64,000 nt of DNA. Source: Trichobilharzia szidati (Eukaryota; Platyhelminthes; Trematoda; Strigeidida; Schistosomatidae). The position numbers were made by a program, and so were the translations under genes. Below the pieces are notes generated by a model. The model was not told the origin of the DNA, ran no database searches, and saw nothing but the letters and a program-made list of their open reading frames with translations. The stretch lies in NCBI GenBank assembly GCA_944472155.2, contig OX235277.1:8256804-8320803 (forward strand). The letters are read 5' to 3'. This document shows, in pieces, positions 40,140 through 51,699 of this stretch; within the stretch, counting starts at the first letter, position 1; the number at the start of each line of letters is the position of its first letter.

Positions 40140-40600
40140 ATTGTGGAAACGTGTGACTAAACTGATATAATTATGAGCAATAGTTCATACTTAAAACCTT
40201 GTCATATGTCACAGTATGACATATGGGATAAAATTACCGAATATTGAATTACCTAACGGAAAGACTTTTGGTGATATGCCCGCCAATCCTCTGAGCTGTG
40301 CAGAAATACTGACTGACTTCATATAAGTGTTAAAAATCAGGATCTAGTTCCTTATGCTGACCGAATCAGACTGCCACACCGTTTTCAGACTAAAGAAGGT
40401 CTCTCTAGCTTTTCATAGCTGATCAATGTCTCCTTTAGTTGAAACGAAGCTCCACAGCATAGTCAGGAAAACGAGTGACTACATTTGGATGCCTCAACAC
40501 CCTGGACAATGATTAATGATTGTTATTGTTGCGATTCTTTTTGGTCAGTTAACTTCCAAGCCTGTGTCTTCTCCATGTTCACTGGAAATAATACTGATCA
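40140..40600. other. Unclassified; perfect 9-bp palindrome at 40203-40225
   Basis: CATATGTCA and TGACATATG are separated by five bases. Nothing else recognised. Confidence 0.4.
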
Positions 40601-40604
40601 TTAT

Positions 40605-42180
40605 TATTATTTCCTTTAATTCCTAGAGGAAAATAAGGCTTCAGCCGTGCATCTCCATTGCGTTCGATTCTCTGCTAGAGTCTTCACCTGGCTCCAAGTC
40701 TGCCAACACGCTTTCATCTCCTCTTCACATCACCTCCTCCAAGTCACCCTTGCACTGACGACCGACTCGCCGCTTCCCTTCCGGCCGGGTTCCACTCGAG
40801 CGATGGCTTGTCTAGTGATGTCACTCACTTGATGGTTTCATCAGAGTACGGCCAATCCACCTCCATTTCTTCCTGCCTATTTGCTTCACAATCGGTTCCT
40901 GCTGGGTTGGTTCGCTCATTGCCGGAGATCTCTGTTGCTGATCTTTTCTGGCTGGCCATCTGATCTTGAGTATTGAACGAAGACAACTGTTGATGAATGT
41001 CTGCAGTTTGTTTGAGATGCTCATCATGACGCGCTGGCCAAGTCTCTGATCCGTATAGTAGCACTGACTTCACATTGGAGTTGAAAATCCGGATCTCATT
41101 TTTGATGCTGAGTGCTATTAACCTACACACTGACTTGAGAGTAATCAAAGCTTGTCTTGCTTTTCCGATTCTTGTTTTGATATCCTCGTCAGTTCCGTCC
41201 TCCCGTAGTTGAAACGATGCTTCCCAGGTAGGTAATTAAAAGAGGTTGTTTCTTTCAAGTTCCTTCCATTTATGCTGATCGTTGTCTGTCGTTGTTGTTC
41301 TTGTCCAGGAATCTTCATCACCTCTGTTTTCTCTATGTTCACCTGAAGTGCCTCCTCTCTTTGATGCTTCTTCTGCCAACTTGTTGCTTTTCGCTTGCAT
41401 ATCTTCCAGTTTGTGGAAAATCAGACACATATGATCGGCGAAGTCCAGATCCTCCAAGTTTTTGTGTGAGTCCATTTTATACCTGTTTCCTCATTGCCGG
41501 CCGCTGTTTGTCGCATTATCCAATCTACTGCAATCAGGAAAATCTTTGGCGATAGTAGGCACCAAGCTTGTCTTACTCCTGCCCTCACTTCGAAGGATTC
41601 CGCAAGTTTCCCGTTGTGGATAACTTGTCATGCAGCATTGTCGTACAGTTGTTAGCTGAGACGTATAATTGTCAGTGGCACCCCGTAGTAGCGAAGTAGT
41701 TACCAAGTCACCTCTTGATCGACGCTGTCAAAGGCCTTTTCAAAGTCGATGAAGTTGAGATAGAGAGGTGACTGCCATTCCAAACTTTGTTCAGTGATAA
41801 TCTGTAATGTGGCGATCTGATCAATGCATGACTTGTTTCTCCTGAATCCTGCCTGTTCCGGTCGAAGTTTTTCATCCAGGTTGGCATGTTTGATTCTCTC
41901 CAGGATGAATCGGCTTAGTATTTCGCTTGGGATGGACAGGAGCATAATTCCGCGCCAGTTCTTGCATTGACGTAGGTCTCCTTTCTTTGATAGTTTGAAT
42001 AGGTATCCTTTCTTGCAATCCTCGGGTACTTTGCCTTCTTTCCACACCTTCTCTAGTAGTGGCGTCATCAAGTCCGCTGTTGTCTCCGGGTCCATTTTCA
42101 ATGCTCCTGCTGGGATTCCATCTGGTCCTGCTGCTTTTCCAGCTTTTAGCATTTTGATTGCCTTCAGGACTTCTGACGAT
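40605..42180 (-). mobile_element. RTE copy 2, antisense, with subfamily-specific indels
   Basis: Minus strand from 42180: MLKAGKAAGPDGIPAGALK, GFRRNKSCIDQIATLQIITE, FIDFEKAFDSVDQEV, a gap around 41.49-41.70 kb, LEDLDFADHMCLIFHKLE (FADH replaces FADD), ETSFNYLPGKHR and the C-terminus. Frame breaks are mostly short insertions shared with copy 3 at 42900-43735. 5' truncated at 42180. Confidence 0.85.
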
Positions 42181-42459
42181 CACATTTACTAACCACAGAA
42201 ATGTCTTCCCCACCCGACAACATGTTATCTCCCCGAAGAGAGAACCAAAATGTATTCTGCGTTTAAATTTAGTTTTTTTACAACTGACGAATAACCGACC
42301 AAATAAAAATGATGACATTTGCTTTTTGAAATTCCGCTCAAAATATACCTAAAAATAATTATAGGAAATAATTTATTATTATTACTGAAATTAATTTCAT
42401 TTGTCTAGAAAATAAAAAATAATGTGGCAAAGTAATGTTTGACGAAAAAAAGCAAAAAA

Positions 42460-42890
42460 GAACAATAGAACCGCCAAAAAAAGATTGAACAAAGAATCAG
42501 TGAGGCAGTATTGTTAAAATAAAACAAAAAGGAAGGATGATGTTTAATTTGGTCTACGTGACAGGAATTTTCTTTTCAAACCTGACTTTTATATTGTTAT
42601 CGGTCTGTTTGCTTCGTTTCTTTTGTTACATTCTTCTTAGACGAAGGCAACTAGATGTGAATATGGCGAATAAGATTCTATAGAAATGTGTGTGATTTTG
42701 TGTGTGGATGAATGCTTTATGAGAATTAATCAACTTGTCGAGGAAGATGTTCATCTTTGCATTGAAACTGTTATTCTTTTATTTAATAATTAAAATTATA
42801 TTATTTTAAACATTTCAAATAAATTTATGCAATTATGTAAACAAAATTTGACACAGTTTCTGTAAATTTATAAAGTGAACATTAGACTAG
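42460..42890 (+). repeat. Unclassified direct repeat, unit 1
   Basis: Begins AACCGCCAAAA-like, contains TCGGTCTGTTTGCTTCGTTT and GTGTGTGGATGAATG, ends AACAAAATTTGACACAGTTT. Matches 45948-46385 in the same orientation. No coding content or terminal signature. Confidence 0.7.
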
Positions 42891-42899
42891 AACTAGACT

Positions 42900-43735
42900 A
42901 GACTTTCCACAAACTGAAAGATATGCAAACGAAAAGCAACAAGTTGGCAGAAGAAGCATCAAAGATAGGACTTCAGGTGAGCATAGAGAAAACAGAGATG
43001 ATGAAGATTCCTGGTTAAAATAATCATTACCAACAACAAACAACAATCAGCATAAACGGGAGGAACCTGAAAGAAACAACCTCTTTTACCTACCTGGGAA
43101 GCATCGTTTCAACTACAGGCGGATGGAACTGACGAGGATATCAAAGCAGGGATCAGGAAAGCAATACAAGCTTTGACTACTCTCAAGTCTGTGTGGAGGT
43201 CAACACTTAGCGCTCAGCATCACAAATAAGATCCGGATTTTCAACTCCAATGTGAAGTCAGTGCTACTATGCGGATCAGAGACTTGGCCAGCGCGTCATG
43301 ATGAGCATCTCAAACAAACTACAGACCTTCATTAACAGTTGTCTTCGCTCAATAATCAAGATCAGATGGCCGGCCAGAAAAGATCAGCAACAGAGATCTC
43401 TGAAAGCGAACCAACACAGCAGGAACCGATTGTGAAACAAATAAGCAGAAGGAAATGGAGATGGATTGGCTGGCCATACTCTGATGAAACCATCAAGTGA
43501 GTGACATCACTAGACAAGCCATCGCTCGAGTGGAACCCGGCCGAATTGGAAGCGGCGAGTTGGTCGTCAGTGCGAGGATAGGGTGACTTGGAGGAGGTGA
43601 TGTGAAGAGGAGATGAAAGCATGTGGGCAGACATGGAGCCAGGTGATGACTCTAGCAGAGAATCGAACGCAATGGAGACGCACGGCTGAAGCCCTATGTT
43701 CCTCTAGGAATTAAAGGAATCAATAATATAATAAT
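42900..43735 (+). mobile_element. RTE copy 3, 5' truncated
   Basis: From HKLKDMQTKSNKLAEEASK through NGRNLKETTSFTYLGSIVST and the C-terminus to CCCTATGTTCCTCTAGGAAT and an ATAATA tail. The frame is broken by short insertions, several at the same sites as copy 2. Confidence 0.85.
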
Positions 43736-43799
43736 AATTAATAATTTATTTAATTCGATTTTAGATTTTCCCATCGATTGATTGAACCGAAATGCTGGT

Positions 43800-43975
43800 T
43801 CTTAGGTTGACATGTCGGCTTCGACGATGTCTGGGCAAGTAATTTAAAGTTAATTGGTGGATAGTGACTAGCAGTGGAATCCAGGATGCGCAGTTCTTCC
43901 CATACAGGACTCGTCAGCTTGATGTGCCCGCATTTGGCATTGAGACCTGAGACGGAGAACTTCCGTCCAATCAAT
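43800..43975 (-). mobile_element. SM-alpha-like element, antisense, head missing
   Basis: Minus strand: AAGCTGACGAGTCCTGTATG, GAACTGCGCATCCTGGATTC, CACTGCTAGTCACTATCCAC. This resembles the hammerhead-bearing region of the schistosome SM-alpha repeat as I remember it. The Pol III boxes are not recognisable upstream. Confidence 0.65.
43879..43923 (-). ncRNA. Hammerhead ribozyme motif, SM-alpha type
   Basis: Minus strand: stem I ATCAAG (43918-43923) pairs five of six with CTGGAT (43879-43884). Core CTGACGA (43911-43917) canonical and directly joined to stem II GTCC. The stem II partner is damaged (GGGA) and GAAAC has become AGAAC. Cleavage triplet ATC (43885-43887). Confidence 0.6.
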
Positions 43976-44010
43976 AGACAATTAATGTGACCCGTTGCAC
44001 AGGATGTCTG

Positions 44011-44215
44011 TCATGACCCAAGTGGTCTAGTGGATAACGCTTTGGAGTCTGCAGCTATGGCACTGGATTCGAGCCACGGTGGGAACATCATCATTCACTG
44101 AGGAATACAAGTACATCCCGTGACGAGTCCCAAATAGGATGAAATGCGCCTCCTGCATTCCATTGCTAGTCACCTTCCACCAAACAACTTCTAGATAAAT
44201 TTATAACTATGGTGT
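44011..44215 (+). mobile_element. SM-alpha-like element with Pol III boxes and hammerhead relic
   Basis: A box TGGTCTAGTGG (44023-44033) and B box GGATTCGAGCC (44065-44075) are followed by a hammerhead region: GTGACGA core (C3 to G), stem II GTCC/GGAT with loop CAAATA (44127-44140), GAAA (44141-44144), TGCGCCTC in place of GTC, then TGCATTCCATTGCTAGTCAC. Stem I is only partly pairable. An SM-alpha-like SINE; this ribozyme copy is probably inactive. Confidence 0.7.
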
Positions 44216-44219
44216 AGAA

Positions 44220-45296
44220 AATCGACTAGCTGTGGTCTGAACTGAGAAATATAACCAACCTCTGCATCTTATGTCTAGATAAGAAAACTTCCTTTACACA
44301 CGCACATACATGAAATGCTCAAAATACAGGAAAACGTTGATGAATATTATTGAATAATTTCGCACGAGAGTGAAATTATACTGACAACTTAAGCCTCGAT
44401 TCCCAAGTCTTTTATCTTTGTTGGTAAAATTAAAATTAGAGTTGTTTTAAGTTCTTATCCATCCGGAAGTAAAAGTGCCAGTTTCCTGCTATCAAGGAAT
44501 TTAAGCTTTGAGACGGCCTCCTTCTTGTCTGACCTCCACTGAAGGAAAGAAAGTTTAAATACCTTTTCTTATTCGACAATCACACTGAAAATGAACTCAG
44601 GTTGGTGACAAGTTGTGTAAACCACCAAGATTATCCTTTAAGTTTTGAAGTCATTATCCTGGGGCTATCTAGTCTCTTTCGAAGTTCAGGCTTCTTCATA
44701 GCCTAATGCAGACCAGCGTTTTGTATTCCACGTGTACTCCAGCAATCCCTCACACTTCTAACTACCGAAGATATACCAGTTTGTTTTGCCCTTACTTGCC
44801 GTTGCTTTTCTGATATCTCCAAATGAACAGAAGAACCATCCTTAATTTTAAGCTGTCTGATAATGTCATCATCTCTAAGAAGGTTTCTTCAAAAAAAAAA
44901 GACTATGATTTTTGGCAACAGTCTAAGCGCTTTACAGGCTTCTTCTAGTAGTACTCTTATTGAACATTAACTGGGTATGGAGAAGGTCAGTGTTACGGTT
45001 TCATAGAATCCACCATGATCATTGAATAGATTTAACGATCCAATCTTTCTTTGTAAGGATCACATTTCAGTTTCCTGATTAACCTGGAACTAAAAAATTT
45101 ATTTTTCCATTTTCCTTCATCTAAACTCATCTATGACTACGCCAGAGTTAGATCTAACTTCATTCACTAAACGGGAATGAGAGCTGTGACATGGAAAAAC
45201 CAAATAAACGAGATTCATCCTGTTCGTTCTACATGTTCACAACAGGATCTGTGGACATCCTAATCGAACGTCTGTAAATCATACTATCATAGTGAA
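44220..45296. other. Unclassified, with possible decayed minus-strand coding
   Basis: A minus stretch about 44.7-44.9 kb reads DDDIIRQLKIKDGSSVHLEI and SEKQRQVRAKQTGISS without stops for some 60 codons. It may belong with 45297-45611. No family recognised. Confidence 0.35.
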
Positions 45297-45611
45297 TTAA
45301 GACCGGGTGCAGTTAGGAACTGGACTTTTACCCCGCAGAAGCATCTCTTTCACAATCACGAATAAGTCGGCTATTTTGACTAGCTTCAAAGATCTCAATA
45401 TTTCACAAACATTTTCGGAATTTCCAAAGCAAGGGAATTAGTTAATCGCTTTGTTGATAATAGGGTCTTTGTCAAGAAATTTATGGAAGAAAGACCGACA
45501 GCCATTAGGAAGAGGAACTTTCAGGCACTCAGTAGTGGTGCATCTGGAGATCCAATCAACAAACACATTCGAATTTGATGTGCCATCATCTGATTTGTCC
45601 ACACTTATCAG
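45297..45611 (-). pseudogene. Unidentified protein-like frame with one stop
   Basis: About 104 codons, stop at 45438-45440. Composition looks protein-like: SVDKSDDGTSNSNVFVDWIS, CLKVPLPNGCRSFFHKFLDK, ENVCEILRSLKLVKIADLFV. No repeat partner in the window and no resemblance to the retroelement proteins here. Flanking minus DNA to about 45.9 kb also contains stop-poor pieces (SSGWQAEYQCPR). Could be a processed pseudogene, an old gene relic or a DNA transposon piece. Confidence 0.35.
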
Positions 45612-45947
45612 CTAGAGTGGCATTATCATAGGCCTTCGCTTTTCAGACTTTAGCAATTCTTTCAAATTGTTCAACGTCGTCACCGTCCCCAGAATGGGAG
45701 CCAGGAGCATCTTATCCATACCGGTAATAGTACTTATCTTTAAAGCAAACAACGCCATTCATTTTTATCACAGATCCTGGGGCACTGATACTCTGCTTGC
45801 CACCCTGAGCTTTTGTCTCCGTGGTCACGTTTTCTAAAGTTATTTCTTCGCTCTGAATGCTTCATGTGTCTGCGTACGCGTGCTTTATTCCAGCTGCTGA
45901 CCATATGATTATTCAAATAATACTATGCAATTTTAAACTCATTAAGA

Positions 45948-46385
45948 ATAACCGCCAAAATATTGAACAAAAGAAAAAATGAATGTAAAGTTTTGAATAA
46001 GACAGAATGAAGGATGGCGTTTAACTCCGTCTAGCTGACAGAAATTTTCTTATGAAACATGTTCTTCAAGTTGATATTAGTCTGTTTGATTTCTTTCTTA
46101 TATTCGCCTTAGATGAAGCCATCTATTTGTGAATATGTTTAGTGGGGTTTAGCAGGAAATAGCCAGATCTACGGAAGTCTAAAGTGCGTGTTTGTTTTTG
46201 TGTGGGTGAATGTGTTACGCGATTTAATCAACTCATGCAGAATTACGTTTGTCATCGCAAACGGAATGTTATTCTTTTATTTATTAATTAAAACCACCTC
46301 ATTTCAAATATTTGAAATAAAAATTACGCAACTTTGTAAACAAAATTTGACGCAGTTTCTGTGAAATAATTAATTGAATGATAGG
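45948..46385 (+). repeat. Unclassified direct repeat, unit 2
   Basis: Same as 42460-42890 with moderate divergence, same orientation, about 3.5 kb apart. Confidence 0.7.
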
Positions 46386-46721
46386 CTGAAATAGTCGTTT
46401 TGTGAGTTGATAGCCGATTCGCTGTTTTGCTTTTTCATATTATTAAGCAAGATGGTAACTTTTAATTGTATAATCGAACTGGAATTTACTTTTCCTTTGG
46501 TAGTACCTCCATTTTTTCGTGAACGTTGGAGGTTTCGACTCGTTTAGATTCAAACCTATCAGCCTTTCCAGCTTCCAGAACAGACTTGTTTTGGTCTGAA
46601 AGTAGGACATCGATCTCTGTGTCCTATTGGATAGCTGTTCGAAACTTCCTCGAGAGACGAACAATCACGAAACGCTCTTAAGACAGCAAAAGTACGAGAA
46701 TTCATCGATAAATATATATGT

Positions 46722-46880
46722 TAGAGAACCACTGGAAAACCTGACAGTTCTGGACAGCTATTTCGTCAGTCTGGTTTGTGACTCTTCACCAGTACGCACC
46801 CACCACAAGGGTTCGGACCCAGGACCTCCTGGTTACAAAGGTAGCTCGTAGACCACTGAGCCACTGGGACCCGATCCAAA
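46722..46880 (-). mobile_element. SINE-A copy
   Basis: Minus strand: CGGGTCCCAGTGGCTCAGTG (A box intact), GTCTACGAGCTACC, GGTCCTGGGTCCGAACCC (B box one change), GTACTG, GTGAAGA, a damaged stem II (GTCAC...GAC), GAAATAGCTGTC, CAGAAC. Confidence 0.75.
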
Positions 46881-46885
46881 TGTCC

Positions 46886-47010
46886 TTGGATTCTAACTTC
46901 TGCCAATCCCAGGTTTCCCGGTGGTTCTCTACCCGATGTCAGCTCATAATGAAATCCTCTATGCAATCAAACAAAAATCCCTACAAAACCAATACTTGAA
47001 AATATATATG
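46886..47010 (+). mobile_element. SINE-A tail fragment, inverted to its neighbour
   Basis: CCCAGGTTTCCCGGTGGTTC, GATGTCAGCTCATAATG, AATCCTCTATGCAATCAAAC and CCAATACTTGAAAA in plus order. The sequence linking it to the minus copy is SINE-A 5' flank. Confidence 0.65.
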
Positions 47011-47261
47011 TCTCTATTCAATAATAATAACAATATTAAAAACTCAAAATTACCTCAACAATGCCGGCAGGTAGCCATACAGACAAAGTAACTATCTTAA
47101 TGCAAAATAAGCACTAAGAATCCAGCAGAATACTCTAAACAAGGTAATAATCAAAACTCTATCAACAAGAATTACTTGCCAAGAACATTTCCCTCAGACA
47201 GTTTGAAGTCGGAATGAACTACATTCACTCAAACAAATTCATATCGTAAAACAGCAGTACA

Positions 47262-47335
47262 TAATCAATTTCATTTCTCTGAGCTGGATAGTTTATCGTT
47301 GCGAGGCTTTTATTGTCCCTACTAGGCAACATCAA
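47262..47335 (-). repeat. Inverted PLE-2 tail fragment
   Basis: Minus strand: GATGTTGCCTAGTAGGGACA, AAAAGCCTCGCAACG and ACTATCCAGCTCAGAG match the PLE-2 3' end. It lies upstream of and inverted to the PLE-2 at 47400. Confidence 0.6.
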
Positions 47336-47399
47336 CTCACACAGACCAAATACTCAAGTAGAACAGCAACAACTGCAACATAAAAGGAGTTGAATACAA

Positions 47400-48010
47400 A
47401 CAATATTCAACAAGGCCAGGACTCATTTCAACACTCCTACCTGAAGGAAAATTGAAGAAAGATATCTTATGGAAGTCTTTCAAAGGAATGGATATCCACT
47501 GAATTTCATCAAAAGACATATACCCCTAAACCAAGCTACCAAATCAAAAGCTCCCAAGGAAAGCGCAAATACAATCGCTTTAACATTTGTAAAGGAGATC
47601 TTAGAAATCACTGCAAGACTCTTCAAACCTTTGGGAATTGATGTGGCACACAAAACAACAAAATCACTTCACTCAGCAAGCCAGCCCTGTCTAAACCAAA
47701 ATACTCAACCATGAAAGAAGATAAAACAAACATCATCTGCAAAATAAGTTACAACAACTGCGAAAAAACTACATTGGCCAAGGTGGACGTCCCCTTCGTT
47801 TTCGTATCCATGATCATAAACCAGCCGTCAAAGGACACAACATCCACTCCCTCGTATCGCTGCATACAGACAACCACGGACATCAGTTCGACTGGGACAA
47901 TGTTCAGATGTTAGACAGATAGAATTTTTAGAAGGTGCCTTGTATTCCAATGAATCGACAATTTCAATCAATCGACAAATCGAGATAGACAGAATTTACC
48001 AACCGATAAA
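47400..48010 (+). mobile_element. PLE-2 C-terminal fragment
   Basis: MEVFQRNGYPLNFIKRHIPL (thumb end), ARLFKPLGIDVAHKTTKSLH, NIICKISYNNCEK, then frameshifts, GHNIHSLVSLHTDNHGHQFD. GIY-YIG core is broken (YNNCEKTTLAKVDVP). Confidence 0.75.
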
Positions 48011-48109
48011 GAAATTGACAAACAGCTTTTGAAGGCAAAAAGGTGATTACTGACCTGACAGACTTCAGGGCACGCCCTAAACACGGTTAACGGATGTTTA
48101 GAAGAAGTG

Positions 48110-48710
48110 TAAGCATCAATTTTATTTCCTATCTATATAACATTTTTCGCAAAAGAGGACCTAGGTTGTTTGTTCTCAGCATAATTGGGTTCTGGGGATT
48201 CCATTTGTTTCTGCAACCATTTAAGAATATGTTCTAAAGCCGTTACTTACAGAGATCGACGAGTCCTCCTTATGTATGTGTGTCCACACTTCCATTCAAA
48301 TTGTTAAATACAGTGGAATGTGACATCATATTCCGTATGTTTGAAGGGCTTAGATGGATAAATCGGCTTCGCATTCTCAATTATTATGATATTAGCTGCA
48401 TAAAAAGCCTGTAGAACAACAGCGTTCAATCTTTGTCTAGTTGTCAAGCTGCTTTGGTCACCCATGTAGGATAGCTTGATAAAAACTTCTTTCTTATTGG
48501 CCAGCTGGAGAGTAGGTCTTGGTGTTCTGACTACTTTATATCTCTGGATAAGCTTGTCTAGATAATTATTATCAAACAGAATTTGTGTCAACTTTCCTTC
48601 TTCCTCATCAAGAGTGTCTTCGGTGCATATTCGTTGGATTCTACTGAAGTGGCACCTTACTGAGGATCTTTTTATTAATCATTAAAAAGTGATTGAAAAA
48701 TTTCGAAGAC
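48110..48710 (-). pseudogene. Diverged PLE linker and GIY-YIG, antisense
   Basis: Open minus frame 48591-48304: KLIQRYKVVRTPRPTLQLAN, KKEVFIKLSYMGDQSSLTTR, QRLNAVVLQAFYAA, then HCIYKFEWKCGHTYIRRTRR (YIG mutated to YIR) and a stop. Family position inferred from the linker-CxC-GIY order. Confidence 0.65.
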
Positions 48711-49005
48711 TGATTAGTGAACAAGGGATATTTATGTCGACTGCTCCTTCTTTATTAGGTTTTACACTTATATGACCATGATCATCAAAGAAATATTCGC
48801 AATGACAACATTAATGCTGTTTTAAACTACACTGAATCAGTCAGTAGTATTCATCTGTGATTACAGTTCATTAAAGCATCATCAGTGAGCGATAAAATGT
48901 ACTGATATTACACTAAAATGACTCAATATCAGATAAATTAAGGGAAGTAACAGTGAATTCATCAATTTATAAGTTTGACGACAGGCCGGGATGGCACTAG
49001 TGCCT
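48711..49005. other. Unclassified
   Basis: No recognised feature. Confidence 0.3.
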
Positions 49006-49009
49006 GTCT

Positions 49010-49440
49010 AGACCTGATCCTCATTTCCACACGCAGAAATCCGGTTGATATGAGTAAATAGTAATGGTCTCATTCGTTTGCAATGTTAGTTATCTGAAGG
49101 CCTTTGGTAATTTGTTTGGTACCCGATAGATAATAGATAAAGATTCTTCAAGGAATGCTGGCTTCGTAGCCTGTTTGTACTAGGTGATCTAATATGGGTG
49201 AATCGTTGAAGGTTTCAATAAAACCCCTATTTAATCCTCCCGAGCAGGAAAAAATAAGTTCCTAGAGCAATAGGCAATATAATTGGCTCTACAGGAGCAG
49301 TTGAATTCACAGATTTAAGAAGAGGAGGCTCACTTAGGTTCTTCGTCTTTCCATTAAGGGATCACAATCGGTCATGCAAAAAACAAAAGCTTCACCTCAG
49401 CGGCGTTAGGTGTTCTTTGGATAGATTTTCATAACTTGCC
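49010..49440 (-). pseudogene. PLE GIY-YIG remnant, antisense
   Basis: Minus strand: CEFNCSCRANYIAYCSR (decayed YIG), later RVPNKLPKAFR-like C-terminal sequence. Several stops. Confidence 0.55.
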
Positions 49441-49895
49441 GGTTATTATTTCACTTGGATAATCACCTGTATATTGTAGTCATATGTACGAGTGTAACAA
49501 CAGAAGACAAGGGCCAGGCAACAGATCGTTTATTAAGGAAATCAAAGCATATTTATATATTTTCATGTACATTATTATAGATTAGTTAAGCAAACAAACA
49601 CAGTCTTCTGATTGGTTGTTTCCTATTTAAAGTTAATTTTTCATCTGTTTGTGGGCGTTTCTTGAATGTCAGATCATCTATATGTTAACTGTATCCGCCT
49701 ATGCAAAGTCTGCTGTGGTCGGTTTTGAATCAATCTTTGTTCTTCTTCTTTTCTCACGACCAATATTGGGGATGTAAACATTGACGCAAATTACTGTCTA
49801 CCAATTTGGCTAGTAGACAGCTCTCACCACATGAGGACTTCTTCTCAACGAAATATATTTATATTCTTAATCTTCAAACCATAAAATAGCTTGAG
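49441..49895. other. Unclassified; possible old solo LTR
   Basis: A segment starting TGTAACAACAGAAGACAAGG (49495) has the AT-rich, ORF-free look of an LTR, but I find no second copy and no target duplication. Confidence 0.2.
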
Positions 49896-49899
49896 GCAC

Positions 49900-50935
49900 A
49901 AAAGTGACAATGCCACATGCTGAACGATCTACAACGAAGGATTCAGAGAGGCGTTCAAAGTGAATGCAGGAGTAAGACAAGGCTGTCCACTTGTAACACC
50001 CACGATGATATTCCTAGCTGTGGTGAAATGGATTATGCGTCAGACTGTACACAGTTAGAGAGAAGACAGGAACACGTTGGACTGGTCGATGAGAATACTC
50101 TAGAAGATCTGGATTTTGCATGTGGATTATTTTTGTTTAATGTCACACAAAGTCGAAGTCTTGAAAAATGGTAGGAGTTGTTGAAGGCGAAAAGAAGACT
50201 CCAGGTGAAAATAGACTGAGGTGATTACGATATAATCAACCAGCGGCAACAACAGCCACAACCAGCACCAATCATCATCAGCAGAAGAGATCTAACAGAG
50301 GTCACCTCCTTCACTTATCTCACCAGGAAGCACGCTTTGAACCACTGATGAAAATGTTACAGACAGCCAGAGAGGATCGCAAAGGCAAGATAGGCGTCTG
50401 ATAGGCAAGACATCAGTTTGGAAATCTTCTGCACCAACTCATCCAGCATAAACAACAACATTCGATCTTCCAACACAAATGAGAAGTCAATTAGTTCTTC
50501 TACACCAGTCAGAAAACTGGCCAACGTGTCACGAGAAACAATTACAACGAGGTACAGATTTTTATCAACATCTGCCTTCGCTCCATACTGATGATCAAAT
50601 AGACAGCCGGCGGGCCAGAAATAACTGCCAACAAGAAACTCTGGGAGGTTACGAACCAACCAAGAGCCGATTGCTCAACAAATATGTAGGGCAAAATAAA
50701 GATGGATCAGGCATGCGATGTGCAGGCCGTCGAATGAAACTGCTCGAGTGGAGTCCCAATGAGAAGTCACGGGGGCTCGTAGATACGAGGTTGAAATGGA
50801 TGTGATCGTGTGTTGAGGAGGAGAAGGAGATGAGAGGTTATGTGTGATCGTGGAGGTAGCCAGCTGAAGAGGTCAGCACCAAATAGAACAAAGTGGAGAC
50901 GTACTGTTCCACTCGCAACACAAAGAAATAATACT
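49900..50935 (+). mobile_element. RTE RT-to-3' fragment, strongly decayed
   Basis: YDNATC, FREAFKVNAGVRQGCPLV, TPTMIFLAVVKWIMRQTV, LEDLDFACGLFLFNVTQS (FADD lost), then TDENVTDSQRGSQRQDRR and the C-terminus. Many frameshifts. Confidence 0.75.
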
Positions 50936-51545
50936 GATATTAGGCAAACCATGTATTAACTGATGGACGATATTTAGTAGAATGAATTTCATCTCTTCCC
51001 TCCGCCTTAAACTATATCAAATACTCTCATGATTCCAAGAAATTGGCTAATTCTTTTATAAAACTTTGTGACACTAAAATTACTGTCGAAAATACCGTCG
51101 AAAACCGAGTCGGATTCGTACTTAGGTAACAATAAGACTGCCACTTTTAGGAAACGGAAGTGGGATTTTGCGAAAATTTCTTGTTTAAAGCTTAAAATGA
51201 AATCTTTCCAATAAAAACACTCTGTTTTCGTCCCTAGTTTGAAAAAATAGAATTTCCTTATCTCTAATATACATGTTTACGGAAATGGAGTTTTTACATG
51301 GACAGCGACATAAAACAGACATATAATCGCTTACAAGTCGTGTTCTCTTTCCCTGTGGCTGCCTCTTCACCACTGAAATGATCAGTCGTAACCTTTATGG
51401 AAAATTGCAGGATATTGACATCATCAATTGGAAGAAAAACCAATAACAAGACTGGTATAACCTACAGTGGATAAGAATTACCGAAATATATGACAACTGG
51501 AACTGTGAATTGTGTTACTAAATTTGTTCATATATTTGCTTGGCT
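50936..51545. other. Unclassified
   Basis: Antisense ORF 51185-51373 has no recognised relatives. Confidence 0.35.
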
Positions 51546-51670
51546 TTATGAATTTGAATAAAGCAAGAACAACAACGGTTTGTGCAGAATAGGATGTTAC
51601 CAGCATTCATTTAGCTGGCTTCTCATCATCTGCTGACAGCTTAAAGAAATTATTAAGCTGGTGAACACAG
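51546..51670 (-). repeat. PLE terminal repeat, sister of 26.94-27.06 kb
   Basis: GAATAAAGCAAGAACAACAA, CGGTTTGTGCAGAATAGGAT match the 26.9 kb copy. The hammerhead core has changed (ATGATGA, TAAA in place of GAAA). Confidence 0.65.
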
Positions 51671-51699
51671 CAATTATAACTTATTCAGAACAAAATATT

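Noticed and set aside
49495..49830. Solo LTR
   Set aside because: TGT-type start and AT-rich content, but no second copy, no matching end and no target duplication found.
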